A stretch of DNA of 64,000 nucleotides from Pectinatus haikarae (lineage in GTDB: Bacteria > Bacillota > Negativicutes > Selenomonadales > Selenomonadaceae). The translations under genes and the position numbers were made by a program. The stretch lies in the NCBI RefSeq assembly GCF_030813505.1, contig NZ_JAUSUE010000011.1; one strand, given 5' to 3'. The notes beneath the pieces were generated by a model. It saw only the letters and a list, made by a program, of their open reading frames with translations, had not been told where the DNA came from and made no database searches. Every line of letters starts with the position of its first letter. Positions within the stretch are counted from its first letter, which is position 1. Below, piece by piece: positions 15,880 to 24,665 of the stretch.

Positions 15880-17487
15880 ATGATGCTGAAAAATATATTG
15901 ACAAGCAATAAATATGGTTATATAAGTTCATCTCTTCGGCTGCGTCAAATGCTGTCGGTGCTGCGTAAATATGATGCTGTGCGCGGAATGAATCCCGTAC
16001 GTATGCGGCTGATCCTCGAAGCGCTGGGGCCTACCTTTGTAAAACTGGGACAGGTTATATCCATGCGGCCTGATTTTCTGCCGGGAGAATACATATATGA
16101 GCTGAGCAAGCTGCAGACGCGAGCTAATCCCCTTCCCTTTGAGATCATAAAAGAGGTGATCGAGCAGGAGTATGCGCAGAAATGGAATAATGTTTTTGCG
16201 CAGATTGATGAAAAAGCATTGGGATCGGCGTCAATAGCTCAAGTCCATCACGCCGTGCTTAAGACCGGAGAAAAAGTTGTTATAAAGGTACAGCGTCCGG
16301 GAATATATGAAATAATGGCGCAGGATATCATGCTGTTGAAAAGAACGGTCGCGTTGCTGCAAATTTTCAGTAAATCACGTGATGTAGTTGATTTTACAGC
16401 AGTTCTTGATGAAATGTGGACAATTACCAAACAGGAAATGGATTTTATGATGGAAGCTGATCACATCGACGAATTTCGTCATCTGAACAGCGACGATTCA
16501 AACGTTGAATGTCCTCAAGTTTACAGGAAACTGACAACAGCCCGTATCCTTGTTATGGAATATGTGGATGGCATACGTATAGATGAAATAGATAAACTGA
16601 AGCAGGCCGGTTATGATGTAGAGGCTTTAGGCCGCAATCTTGGGAAAAATTATATAAAGCAAATAATAAAGGACGGTTATTTTCATGCCGACCCGCATTC
16701 CGGCAATGTCTGGGTGCGCGGCGGAAAAATAATATGGCTGGACCTTGGTATGATGGGGCGTCTCTCTCAACAGGAAAGAAATGCTTTGAAAAAAGCCATT
16801 TATGCGTTAGTGCATAACGATACATTTGCTATGAAATCAGCTATATTGTCATTAGGTGTGCCTAAGGGGAAAATAGATCATATAAAGCTGTATGAAGATA
16901 TAGATATATTGATGCTGCGCTACAGTGATCTGCGTTTTGAGGAACTTAATCTCGGCAGATTATCACATGACATCATAGCTGTCTTACGCCGTCATAATAT
17001 GGGTATCATACCGGGCCTGAGCATGTTTGCAAGAGGTATTATGACCATTGACGGTATTATGCAGATTACCTGTCCTGATATAAATTTTGTAGATATATTG
17101 AAGGATCAGATGCAAAGTGAATTCTCTAAAAATTTTAATTGGCGTAATGAATTGAAAAAGATGCGCCAGGAAGGATATTCGCTGATATACAGATCAATGC
17201 AGCTGCCGGAGCAGTTATCCGATATGATCAAAATGACTATGAGCGGGCAGACGAAAGTCAATCTGGACCTGACAGGATCAGAAGAACCATTGAAACGCAT
17301 AGATAAAATGATCAATAAACTTATCATCGGCATAATAAGTGCGGCCCTTTTATTGGGATCGTCGATAATCTGTACTACTAATATGACACCTAAATTTTTG
17401 GAGATACCTTTTCTGGGGATTTTGGGATATTTGTCCGCATTGCTTTTATGCGCCCGTTTGTTGATAAGCATCTGGCGGCATCGATGA
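15880..17487 (+). CDS. UbiB/ABC1 family atypical kinase-like protein
   Basis: A 535-residue member of the ABC1/UbiB/ADCK family with the diagnostic KxGQ motif (VKLGQVISMRPDFLP near residue 55), the Ala-rich nucleotide loop ALGSASIAQVH, invariant Lys in VVIKVQRPG, DGYFHADPHSGNVW and WLDLGMMG (metal-binding Asp). Two hydrophobic segments at the C-terminus (about 485-530) should anchor it in the inner membrane. UbiB proteins act as ATPases in ubiquinone synthesis or lipid handling; in organisms lacking ubiquinone the role is unknown, possibly menaquinone or membrane lipid homeostasis. It lies 30 nt after thiD, perhaps co-transcribed. Confidence 0.88.
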   Translation: MMLKNILTSNKYGYISSSLRLRQMLSVLRKYDAVRGMNPVRMRLILEALGPTFVKLGQVISMRPDFLPGEYIYELSKLQTRANPLPFEIIKEVIEQEYAQKWNNVFAQIDEKALGSASIAQVHHAVLKTGEKVVIKVQRPGIYEIMAQDIMLLKRTVALLQIFSKSRDVVDFTAVLDEMWTITKQEMDFMMEADHIDEFRHLNSDDSNVECPQVYRKLTTARILVMEYVDGIRIDEIDKLKQAGYDVEALGRNLGKNYIKQIIKDGYFHADPHSGNVWVRGGKIIWLDLGMMGRLSQQERNALKKAIYALVHNDTFAMKSAILSLGVPKGKIDHIKLYEDIDILMLRYSDLRFEELNLGRLSHDIIAVLRRHNMGIIPGLSMFARGIMTIDGIMQITCPDINFVDILKDQMQSEFSKNFNWRNELKKMRQEGYSLIYRSMQLPEQLSDMIKMTMSGQTKVNLDLTGSEEPLKRIDKMINKLIIGIISAALLLGSSIICTTNMTPKFLEIPFLGILGYLSALLLCARLLISIWRHR

Positions 17488-17706
17488 TGAAATTATTTGA
17501 ACAGAACAGGAATAGAGCTCAAAATTGTTCGCGGGCAGAGGAATGAAGAGGTATACTGTTATTTTAACAGACACAGGGGATTGCAAATACCGGTGTAAAA
17601 GGTGTAGAATTTTCGAGTGAGAAAAATTTCTGAATTAAGCTAAATTAGCAATTGTTTTATTATACACAGAAAATTATGCTGTACAATTTTGAAAGGGGAG
17701 ATTCGT
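17488..17706. other. intergenic spacer, no gene recognised
   Basis: About 220 bases between the UbiB-like gene and aroH. Only short frames without ribosome sites are present. Promoter elements for aroH probably lie near 17640-17680, where TTGTTT and TATACA are seen, but the spacing is not ideal. Confidence 0.4.
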
Positions 17707-18069
17707 TTGCGCGGAATACGCGGTGCGATAACTGTAGAGAAAAATGATAGTGTGGAAATTTGTAATGCAGTACAGGAAATGCTGAAGGCTATTATTTCCG
17801 AAAATGAACTTGCTGCGAAAGATATAGGAGCAGCTATCTTTTCGGCCACGAATGATATAGATGCAGTTTTTCCGGCAGCTGCCGCACGCAAAATGAAAGG
17901 GTGGGATCTGGTGCCGCTTTTTGATGCACAGCAAATGACTGTGGATGGGAGCATAGAAAAATGCATCAGGGTTTTACTGCTGGTCGATACTGATAAACCG
18001 CAGGACGAAATAAGGCATATTTATCTGCGCCGTGCTAAAATGCTGAGACCTGATATTTTGAATAAATGA
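17707..18069 (+). CDS. aroH: chorismate mutase, AroH type
   Basis: Monofunctional AroH-fold chorismate mutase converting chorismate to prephenate in Phe/Tyr synthesis. TTG 17707 gives MRGIRGAITVEKND, matching the family N-terminus, and AAAGGGGAG lies 6 nt upstream; the TTG at 17689 is inside the leader and not family-like. The 120 residues match the family. Characteristic segments: FSATNDIDAVFPAAAAR, the catalytic Arg region, and HIYLRRAKMLRPDI at the C-terminus. Cytoplasmic homotrimer in known members. No other aromatic amino acid genes are adjacent. Confidence 0.93.
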   Translation: MRGIRGAITVEKNDSVEICNAVQEMLKAIISENELAAKDIGAAIFSATNDIDAVFPAAAARKMKGWDLVPLFDAQQMTVDGSIEKCIRVLLLVDTDKPQDEIRHIYLRRAKMLRPDILNK

Positions 18070-18213
18070 TGCAAATATTGAAAAACGCATAATAATATAA
18101 TATCCGGGGCTTTTAGTTGAAGATAATATAAAAAAGAATTTGTTGTATAAATTTTTCATGAATGAATCAATATATATGATTGCATTTATGAAAGTTATAT
18201 GTTAAAATATTTT

Positions 18214-18239
18214 TAACTTGAAAGTCGACTTACAAGTTA
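18214..18239 (+). promoter_or_regulatory. putative operator of the FadR-type regulator
   Basis: Inverted repeat TAACTTG (18214-18220) and CAAGTTA (18233-18239) enclosing GTCGACTTA, 19 nt before the regulator gene. The right half CGACTTACAA recurs before the mannonate dehydratase gene, suggesting autoregulation plus control of the operon. Confidence 0.65.
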
Positions 18240-18258
18240 AAAGATTGAGGAATATATA

Positions 18259-18936
18259 ATGCATATCGTAAAGACAAATGTTACACAGCAGGTGTTCGAG
18301 TATCTGAAGAAAAATATCGAAAGTGGTACTTGGCCGATCGGTTCAAAGATCCCATCAGAAAACAGATTGACGGAGCTTTTGGCAGTCAGCAGGTCCAGTA
18401 TACGGCTGGCCATACAGCAGTGCATAGCACTGGAAGTTTTAGAAAGTCAGCATGGCAAGGGGACTTTTGTAAAGCGTAATGATATAAGCGGTATAATAGG
18501 CACAGTCAATACACTTAATGATGCCGATTACGATAATATATGCCAGGTACTGCAGTTTAGAGAAATTATCGAAAAAGAAAGCGCCTATTTAGCTGCAAAT
18601 AATGCGAAAATGGTAAATCTGAAAAATCTGGAAGAATGTCTCGAAAAAATGAAAAAAAATATCAACAAATCAGATGAATTTGTGCGACAGGATATGCTTT
18701 TTCACAAGGAAATCTGCAGGGCATCAGGAAATAAGATTCTGGAGATGGCATTAAGTGATGTTTTAGAGAGAACAGCCAAAAATCATAAACAACTTAATGA
18801 CCTCTTCGGTTATAAAGATGGAGTGTATTTTCATACGTTGCTTCTGGAAGCTATACGGTGTAAAGACGCAAAAAAGGCTAAACATATTATGAAAGCGCAT
18901 ATACGGCAGGCTATAGATAATTTGAAAACAGACTAG
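18259..18936 (+). CDS. GntR-family regulator, FadR subfamily (FCD domain)
   Basis: A 225-residue repressor-type protein. The N-terminal winged helix (about 5-75) contains the GntR signature IPSENRLTELLAVSRSSIRLAIQ; the C-terminal FCD helical effector domain (about 90-220) has metal-binding His candidates in RQDMLFHKEICRA and HTLLLEAI. FCD regulators of this branch commonly sense uronates/aldonates. It sits between two copies of a palindromic operator and ahead of the mannonate dehydratase operon, and ends at its own terminator. ATG with GAGGAA 10 nt upstream. Confidence 0.9.
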   Translation: MHIVKTNVTQQVFEYLKKNIESGTWPIGSKIPSENRLTELLAVSRSSIRLAIQQCIALEVLESQHGKGTFVKRNDISGIIGTVNTLNDADYDNICQVLQFREIIEKESAYLAANNAKMVNLKNLEECLEKMKKNINKSDEFVRQDMLFHKEICRASGNKILEMALSDVLERTAKNHKQLNDLFGYKDGVYFHTLLLEAIRCKDAKKAKHIMKAHIRQAIDNLKTD

Positions 18937-18951
18937 GTCTGTTTTCTTTTT
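18925..18951 (+). terminator. terminator overlapping the regulator stop codon
   Basis: AAAACAGAC (18925-18933), loop TAG which is the stop codon, GTCTGTTTT (18937-18945), then CTTTTT. Perfect 9-bp stem, although the 3-nt loop is tight. Confidence 0.75.
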
Positions 18952-18958
18952 GGGACAT

Positions 18959-18978
18959 CTTGTAGGACGACTTACAAA
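18959..18978 (+). promoter_or_regulatory. putative second operator, upstream of mannonate dehydratase
   Basis: TTGTA (18960-18964) and TACAA (18973-18977) form an inverted repeat; CGACTTACAA is shared exactly with the site at 18228-18237. It lies 24 nt before the dehydratase start. Confidence 0.6.
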
Positions 18979-19001
18979 TACAGGAATACTGGAGGAAGAA
19001 C

Positions 19002-20249
19002 ATGTCTACAATTATTACTGACATCAAGGTGATTTTGACTGCACCGGAAGGAATAAATCTCGTGGTGGTCAAAGTCGAAACTAATCAGGATGGATTGTAC
19101 GGTCTTGGATGTGCGACATTTGCGTATCGGCATTTGGCTGTAAAATGCGTTATTGAAGAATATTTGAAACCGTTGTTAACGGGCAGGTGTGCTGAAAATA
19201 TTGAAGATCTTTGGCAGCTTATGCATCAGAATGGCTATTGGCGCAATGGGCCGATAGAGAATAATGCTATTTCCGGTATCGATATGGCACTATGGGATAT
19301 AAAAGGAAAAATGGCAAATATGCCATTATATCAGTTGTTTGGGGGAAAATGCAGAGAAGCAGTGCCTGTATATCGTCATGCAGACGGCAAGGATCTCGGT
19401 GAAATATGTGAGAATATTGAACGTTTTCAAGAAATGGGCATACGCTATATTCGCTGCCAATGCGGTGGCTACGGTGGGGCAGGTTATCATACGGCTCCCG
19501 AATATGCACCTGCCGGAGCTGCATCGGGAATTTATCTTGACGGCAGAAAATATATGAGAGATACTGTCAAACTTTTTGATGGGATTCGCAGCAGGCTGGG
19601 ATTTGAGATCGAGCTGGTGCATGATGTACATGAACGCATATCTCCTCATGCGGCAGTACAAATGGTTAAGGAACTTGAACCGTACAAGTTGTTCTTTGTG
19701 GAAGATGCTATTCCTCTTGAACAGGGGGAATGGTACAGAAGACTGCGTGAACAAACAGTCACTCCGCTGGCACAGGGAGAACTTTTTAATAATCCTGCGG
19801 AATGGAGATATCTTATCACAGAAAGACTTATCGATTATATACGTGTTCATATCAGTCAGATTGGCGGTATTACACCGGCAAGAAAATTGCAGATTTTTGC
19901 AGAACAATTCGGAGTCAAAACTGCATGGCATGGTCCGGGTGATATGTCACCGCTGGCACATGCGGCAAATATACACATAGACTTATCGGCCGCTAATTTT
20001 GGAGTGCAGGAGTGGTCGGGGATAGAACCGCCGAATTTTGTAATTCAGAAACTAAAAGGCCCGCATGGAGCCCTCTTGGACGTTTTTCCGGGATTGCCGG
20101 AATTTAAAAATGGATATGTTTATGCCAATGATAAGCCGGGGCTGGGCATTGATCTTAACGAGAAAGAAGCTGCAAAATATTCTTGTGAAAACGCAGTAAC
20201 AACATGGACGCAGACCAGAAATATAGATGGATCATTGCAGACACCATAA
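19002..20249 (+). CDS. mannonate dehydratase-type enolase-superfamily protein (RspA/ManD)
   Basis: A 415-residue mandelate racemase/enolase superfamily protein of the RspA/ManD group, which dehydrates D-mannonate (some members D-gluconate) to 2-keto-3-deoxygluconate. Segments typical of the group: YRHADGKDLGEICENIE, LVHDVHERISPHAAVQM, FVEDAIPLEQ, TPLAQGELF, HISQIGGITPARK and AWHGPGDMSPLAHAANIH (catalytic His). Length is close to ManD (about 400). GGAGGAAG lies 6 nt upstream. It is the first gene of an operon with a sugar-acid MFS transporter, and a second unrelated mannonate dehydratase (UxuA) is encoded at 23574. High- versus low-efficiency ManD activity cannot be told here. Confidence 0.9.
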   Translation: MSTIITDIKVILTAPEGINLVVVKVETNQDGLYGLGCATFAYRHLAVKCVIEEYLKPLLTGRCAENIEDLWQLMHQNGYWRNGPIENNAISGIDMALWDIKGKMANMPLYQLFGGKCREAVPVYRHADGKDLGEICENIERFQEMGIRYIRCQCGGYGGAGYHTAPEYAPAGAASGIYLDGRKYMRDTVKLFDGIRSRLGFEIELVHDVHERISPHAAVQMVKELEPYKLFFVEDAIPLEQGEWYRRLREQTVTPLAQGELFNNPAEWRYLITERLIDYIRVHISQIGGITPARKLQIFAEQFGVKTAWHGPGDMSPLAHAANIHIDLSAANFGVQEWSGIEPPNFVIQKLKGPHGALLDVFPGLPEFKNGYVYANDKPGLGIDLNEKEAAKYSCENAVTTWTQTRNIDGSLQTP

Positions 20250-20266
20250 AATGAGAGGAACAGTAA

Positions 20267-21604
20267 ATGATAACAGCAAAAGGACAAAGACCTTCAAAAG
20301 TGAGACTATTCATATTAGCGCTGCTCTTTATAGCCGTTGCTATAAATTATACTGACAGAGCGAATCTTTCTGTAGCCGGAGCGGCGATCCAAAAACAATT
20401 CGATCTGAGTTCCACAGAACTTGGCGTGCTGTTTTCGGCATTTACATGGTCATATGCTGCGGCTCAGGTTCCTGTGGGTGTTCTATTAGATAAAATTGGT
20501 GCACGTATTTTATATGGAATCGCTATAAGCGTATGGGGGCTGTTTACCTTTATCATGGCGTTCAGTGCACACGAAATGTTTGCCAGCGCGGGAGCCGCAT
20601 TTGCATTTCTTATATTTTGCCGCATTTGTATAGGTATATCAGAAGGACCGGCATATCCGTGCAACACAAAAATTGCATCTTTGTGGTTTCCCAATAAGGA
20701 AAGAGCAAGGGCGATAAGCACATATTCATCGGCGCAATATATCGGACTGGCAGTTTTTACACCACTGCTTGCGATTATGGTGTCGACATGGGGCTGGCCC
20801 TGTGTATTTTACTTTTCAGGAGGAATCGCAATAATTTATGGAGCTATATGGTATGTTCTTTATCGTGATCCCAAAGACAGCAAAAAGGCAAATTTTCAAG
20901 AATTAGAATATATTAAAAACAATGGCGGATATAATCCGGAAATAGATTCCGCGGAAAAAATCACACAAAAAGTATCTTGGCGTGAAATATTTTATGTAAT
21001 CAGGCAAAGGAGAGTGTGGGGAATCTTTGTAGCACAATTTGCGGCGTCATCCACGCTGTATTTCTTTTTAACATGGTTCATAATATATCTGCAGAAAGGT
21101 TTGAATCTGTCTATAGATAAGGCAGGGTTTATGGCCTGTGTTCCCTATATGATGGCGATGGGAGGCGTCTTGCTTGGCGGTACGGTCAGCGATATGCTGT
21201 TGAAGCATGGCAAAACTATAACTTTTGCAAGAAAGTGGCCAATGACTATCGGCATGATAATGTCGTCAATATTATGCGCGGCAAACTACTTTGAGAATAC
21301 TCCCCTAGTGGCAATAGGAATTTTATCAGTGGCCTTTTTTGCAAATGCAGGATCAAATCTTGGCTGGGTAGCGATGAGTGATATCATGCCAAAAAAAATG
21401 ATGGGAACAGTAGGCGGTATTTTAAATTTATTCGGGAATTTTTCGGGAATTATTACACCTATTGTTTTTGGAGCATTACTGCAAAATTCGAATAATTTTC
21501 ATATGGCAATGAATTATATTGCTGCGGTGGCTTTCTTTGGCGCAATTATATTTCATTTTGTAGTGGACAAATTGGAACCTGTAGAAATACCCGAACAATT
21601 ATAA
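20267..21604 (+). CDS. MFS transporter, anion:cation symporter family (hexuronate/aldonate)
   Basis: A 445-residue inner-membrane permease with 12 predicted helices and the ACS-family signature near the N-terminus, NYTDRANLSVAGAAIQ, as in ExuT, GudP and related galactonate/hexuronate transporters; FSWSYAAAQVPVGVLLDKIGAR is the TM2-loop MFS motif. It lies 17 nt after the RspA-type dehydratase with AGAGGAA as ribosome site, and so probably imports the dehydratase substrate or its uronate precursor by proton symport. Confidence 0.9.
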   Translation: MITAKGQRPSKVRLFILALLFIAVAINYTDRANLSVAGAAIQKQFDLSSTELGVLFSAFTWSYAAAQVPVGVLLDKIGARILYGIAISVWGLFTFIMAFSAHEMFASAGAAFAFLIFCRICIGISEGPAYPCNTKIASLWFPNKERARAISTYSSAQYIGLAVFTPLLAIMVSTWGWPCVFYFSGGIAIIYGAIWYVLYRDPKDSKKANFQELEYIKNNGGYNPEIDSAEKITQKVSWREIFYVIRQRRVWGIFVAQFAASSTLYFFLTWFIIYLQKGLNLSIDKAGFMACVPYMMAMGGVLLGGTVSDMLLKHGKTITFARKWPMTIGMIMSSILCAANYFENTPLVAIGILSVAFFANAGSNLGWVAMSDIMPKKMMGTVGGILNLFGNFSGIITPIVFGALLQNSNNFHMAMNYIAAVAFFGAIIFHFVVDKLEPVEIPEQL

Positions 21605-21690
21605 ATAAAAATCAGTTGCAATTTATACAAAATTTTTAGATTTTTGACAAAAAAGTTAATATTTTACTTATTACTAAGGAGTGAATGATA

Positions 21691-22581
21691 ATGAAAGAAG
21701 TTATTGTGACAGGTCCGCATAAGGCAGAAGTGCGTGATGTTCCAATGCCCAAAATTGAAAATAAACATGATGTACTGATAAAAATGCAATCAGCAGGTGT
21801 TTGCGGCAGCGATCATCATATTTATCATGGAACCAATCCCTGTTCAACATATCCGCGTATACCGGGACATGAAAATGCCGGTATTGTGACAGCGGTGGGC
21901 AGTGCAGTGACAACAGTAAAGACGGGTGATCATGTAATAGTGGATCTCATTATGACATGCGGTGAATGTTATCAGTGTAAAATAGGGAGAAAAAATGTAT
22001 GTGAAAGTGTACGGGTGAGAGGTTCTGGGGCTGATGATGTAGTGTTTATACTGGGAACAGGAACGATAGGTTCTATTATTTTGCAGACCTGTAAGGCTAA
22101 AGGCTGCAAAACGGTTATATGCTGCGACGTCAGTGACAGCTCACTTGAACGGGCAAAGAAATACGGTGCAGACTATGTAATAAATTCCAAAAGGGAGAAT
22201 TTATTGGAACGCATACAAACGATAACCAAAGGACGTGGGGTGACAATAGCTTTTGATTCTGCATGCTTCAAGGGGTCACTGACATTAGTCATGCAGCCGG
22301 GGATTGTATGTAATGCCGGCCGAATCGTTCCAATGGGATTTGTCACAGAACCCGAATCCATTACACAGGCGATGATAAATCAAAGAGAAATAGATATTAT
22401 AGGATCCAGAATGTCCTGCTGTCAGTTTGAGCCGACAATAAAACACATAGAAAATGGTGATTTTGATTTAGAAGGAATAGCAACTAATTTTATTAAATTC
22501 AGCAATATACAGGAAGTTTTCTATCATATGGAACATCCTGATCCTTCTGTTAAAAAAATGGTAATACTTTTTGATGAATAA
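21691..22581 (+). pseudogene. zinc-dependent dehydrogenase with internal in-frame deletion
   Basis: A 296-residue MDR protein of the galactonate/threonine dehydrogenase group, about 45-50 residues shorter than its homologues. The N-terminal half is normal (AGVCGSDHHIYHG, IPGHENAG, CGECYQCKIGRKNVC), then VRGSG runs directly into ADDVVFILGTGTIGS, which belongs to the Rossmann fold. The segment that normally carries GGxxEY, the EPxAIG helix and its conserved Glu is absent, near residue 110. The frame is kept, so a protein may be made, but catalysis is doubtful. Start ATG 21691 (TAAGGAG 9 nt upstream). It is in an operon with the SDR gene. Confidence 0.7.
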
Positions 22582-22650
22582 TAAAATCTTAAAAATATTC
22601 GAGATTGGATGTTATATATAATATTAATTTTATTGATGGGTGTGACGAAG

Positions 22651-23412
22651 ATGAATTTATTTGATATAAAAAATAAAAAGGCAATTGTGACGGGCAGTAC
22701 AAGAGGATTGGGTTACAGTATGGCGGAAGGATTGATGCAGGCCGGAGCAGAGGTGGTTATCGTAGGAACATCAGATAAAGTATACGATGTAGCTGAAAAA
22801 TTCTGCAAGAATGGATTTAGATGTCACGGAGTAAAGGGTAATTTTGAAAAACGAGAAGAAGTTTACAATGTTTTTAGGCAGGCTGTGGAAAAACTTTCCG
22901 GTGAATTGGATATTCTTGTGACTTCGCATGGCATTCAGCGCAGATATAGTGCGGAAGTATTTCCCGTGGAAGAATGGGACAAGGTTCTTAATGTAAATTT
23001 AAATTCGGTGTTTATTCTCTGCCAGGAAGCAGCTAAAATAATGCTGAAAAAAGGTTATGGGAAAATAGTCACAATAGCATCAATGGTTTCTTTTTTTGGA
23101 GGACAAACTGTACCGGCATATTCTGCAGCTAAAGGAGGAATCGCTCAAATGACTAAAGAAATGAGTAACGATTGGCTGGCGAGAGGAATAAATATTAATG
23201 CTATTGCGCCTGGTTATATGGCCACAGAAATGAATGAGGCCTTGCTGGATAAAAATAATCCACGGTATAAGGAAATAACGGATCGGATACCGGCGCACAG
23301 ATGGGGAACAGGTGAAGATATGAAGGGTCCATGCAATTTTCTTTGTTCGCGGGCCAGTGATTATTTAGGCGGGGCAATTATTCCTGTTGATGGTGGATAT
23401 TTAGTAAAGTAA
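22651..23412 (+). CDS. short-chain dehydrogenase, KduD/gluconate 5-dehydrogenase-like
   Basis: A 253-residue classical SDR. The NAD(P) motif is TGSTRGLG, structural NxxG region is TSHGIQ, and the catalytic tetrad is seen in ASMVSFFGGQTVPAYSAAKGG (Ser, Tyr, Lys). The C-terminal PVDGGYLV is typical. Relatives reduce 5-keto-gluconate or 2-keto-3-deoxy derivatives, fitting the sugar-acid locus. ATG 22651 is preferred over the frame opening at 22609 because MNLFDIKNKKAIVTG matches the family start; its ribosome site (GGGTGTGACG) is mediocre. A strong terminator follows, closing the RspA operon. Confidence 0.87.
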   Translation: MNLFDIKNKKAIVTGSTRGLGYSMAEGLMQAGAEVVIVGTSDKVYDVAEKFCKNGFRCHGVKGNFEKREEVYNVFRQAVEKLSGELDILVTSHGIQRRYSAEVFPVEEWDKVLNVNLNSVFILCQEAAKIMLKKGYGKIVTIASMVSFFGGQTVPAYSAAKGGIAQMTKEMSNDWLARGININAIAPGYMATEMNEALLDKNNPRYKEITDRIPAHRWGTGEDMKGPCNFLCSRASDYLGGAIIPVDGGYLVK

Positions 23413-23428
23413 CAAGTTATTAAAGCGG

Positions 23429-23468
23429 ATAGAGAGGAATGTAAAATGCATTCCTCTCTATTTGTATT
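23429..23468 (+). terminator. terminator after the SDR gene
   Basis: ATAGAGAGGAATG (23429-23441) and CATTCCTCTCTAT (23449-23461), loop of 7, then TTGTATTT. Perfect 13-bp stem. Confidence 0.9.
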
Positions 23469-23478
23469 TATCTTTTCC

Positions 23479-23513
23479 TTGCAATATTAATACTAGTATG
23501 GTAGTATACCTAT
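23479..23513 (+). promoter_or_regulatory. promoter with palindromic site before uxuA
   Basis: TTGCAA (23479-23484), 17-nt spacer, TAGTAT (23502-23507). The -10 overlaps GGTA-GTA-TACC (23500-23510). The core GTATACC is also found in the promoter of the regulator at 29593, suggesting a shared operator. Confidence 0.5.
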
Positions 23514-23573
23514 ATGAAAGACACTTAATTAAGAATATTTTTTATCTATAGAATATTAAATGGGGGCATGAAA

Positions 23574-24653
23574 ATGCGATTTACTTTTCGTTGGTATGGA
23601 GAAAAGGATGATCAAATAAGCTTACAGCAGATTGGTCAGATACCGGGGATGGATGGTATCGTCGGGGCATTGTTTGATATTCCGGTGGGAGAAGTGTGGC
23701 CGCTGGAACCCTTGCGGGAAATAAAAAGACAGGCTGAAAAGAATAATTTATATTTTAAAGATATTGAAAGTATCAATGTGCATGAAGATATAAAATTGGG
23801 TCTGCCCAGTCGTGATAAATACATAGAAAATTACATTTTATCACTGCGTAATGCTGCAAAGGCAGGAGTTGAGGTAGTCTGCTACAATTTCATGCCTGTA
23901 TTCGACTGGACACGCACGGATCTTGCAAAACCGTTATATGATGGATCTACAGCATTGGCTTACGATTATCATCTTATTGCAGGCAAAAAACCACAGGATA
24001 TGGCAAAAGAAATTTTGGATAACAGCAATGGCTTTGTTTTGCCCGGCTGGGAACCGGAGCGTTTGGCACAATTGACAGAGCTGTTCAATCAGTATGATGG
24101 CATGGATGAGGATGATCTGCGGGACAATCTGAAGTACTTTCTGCAGGCGGTAGTGCCGGAAGCAGAAAATTGCGGTATAAAAATGGCTATACATCCGGAT
24201 GATCCGCCGATCTCCGTTTTTGGACTGCCGCGCATAGTAAAAAATGAAAAAGATCTGGATAAAATAGCTGCTATGGTGGATAGTGAAAGCAATGGATTTA
24301 CCATTTGCACCGGTTCGTTGGGATCTAATTTAAAAAATGATATTCCGCATATAATCCGCAAGTTTGGCAGACAAAAGAGGATCGCTTTTATGCATGTGCG
24401 CAATATACAGGTGCATGAACCATGGGTGTTCAATGAAGTGGCGCATAAATCAAAACATGGGTCATTGGATATATTTGAGATTATGAAAGCTATATATGAT
24501 ATAGATTTTGACGGACCAATACGCCCTGACCACGGGCGCATGATCTGGGATGAAAAAGGCCGGCCCGGATATGGGTTGTTTGACAGAGCTTTAGGTGTGA
24601 ATTATTTGTGCGGATTATGGGATGCAATCAATCGCATATGTGGGAGAAAGTAA
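23574..24653 (+). CDS. uxuA: D-mannonate dehydratase
   Basis: UxuA converts D-mannonate to 2-keto-3-deoxygluconate in glucuronate catabolism. The 359 residues match the Gram-positive form (about 360). N-terminal TFRWYGEKDDQISLQQIGQIPG and internal YNFMPVFDWTRTDL are diagnostic; likely metal ligands lie in AIHPDDPP (His), CTGSLGS (Cys), FMHVRN (His) and RPDHGRM (Asp, His). ATG 23574 has GGGGG 7 nt upstream; ATG 23568 is too close to that site. First gene of the uxuA-uxuB-uxaC operon. It is structurally unrelated to the RspA-type enzyme 4.5 kb upstream. Confidence 0.96.
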   Translation: MRFTFRWYGEKDDQISLQQIGQIPGMDGIVGALFDIPVGEVWPLEPLREIKRQAEKNNLYFKDIESINVHEDIKLGLPSRDKYIENYILSLRNAAKAGVEVVCYNFMPVFDWTRTDLAKPLYDGSTALAYDYHLIAGKKPQDMAKEILDNSNGFVLPGWEPERLAQLTELFNQYDGMDEDDLRDNLKYFLQAVVPEAENCGIKMAIHPDDPPISVFGLPRIVKNEKDLDKIAAMVDSESNGFTICTGSLGSNLKNDIPHIIRKFGRQKRIAFMHVRNIQVHEPWVFNEVAHKSKHGSLDIFEIMKAIYDIDFDGPIRPDHGRMIWDEKGRPGYGLFDRALGVNYLCGLWDAINRICGRK

Positions 24654-24665
24654 AGGAGGTTTTGT

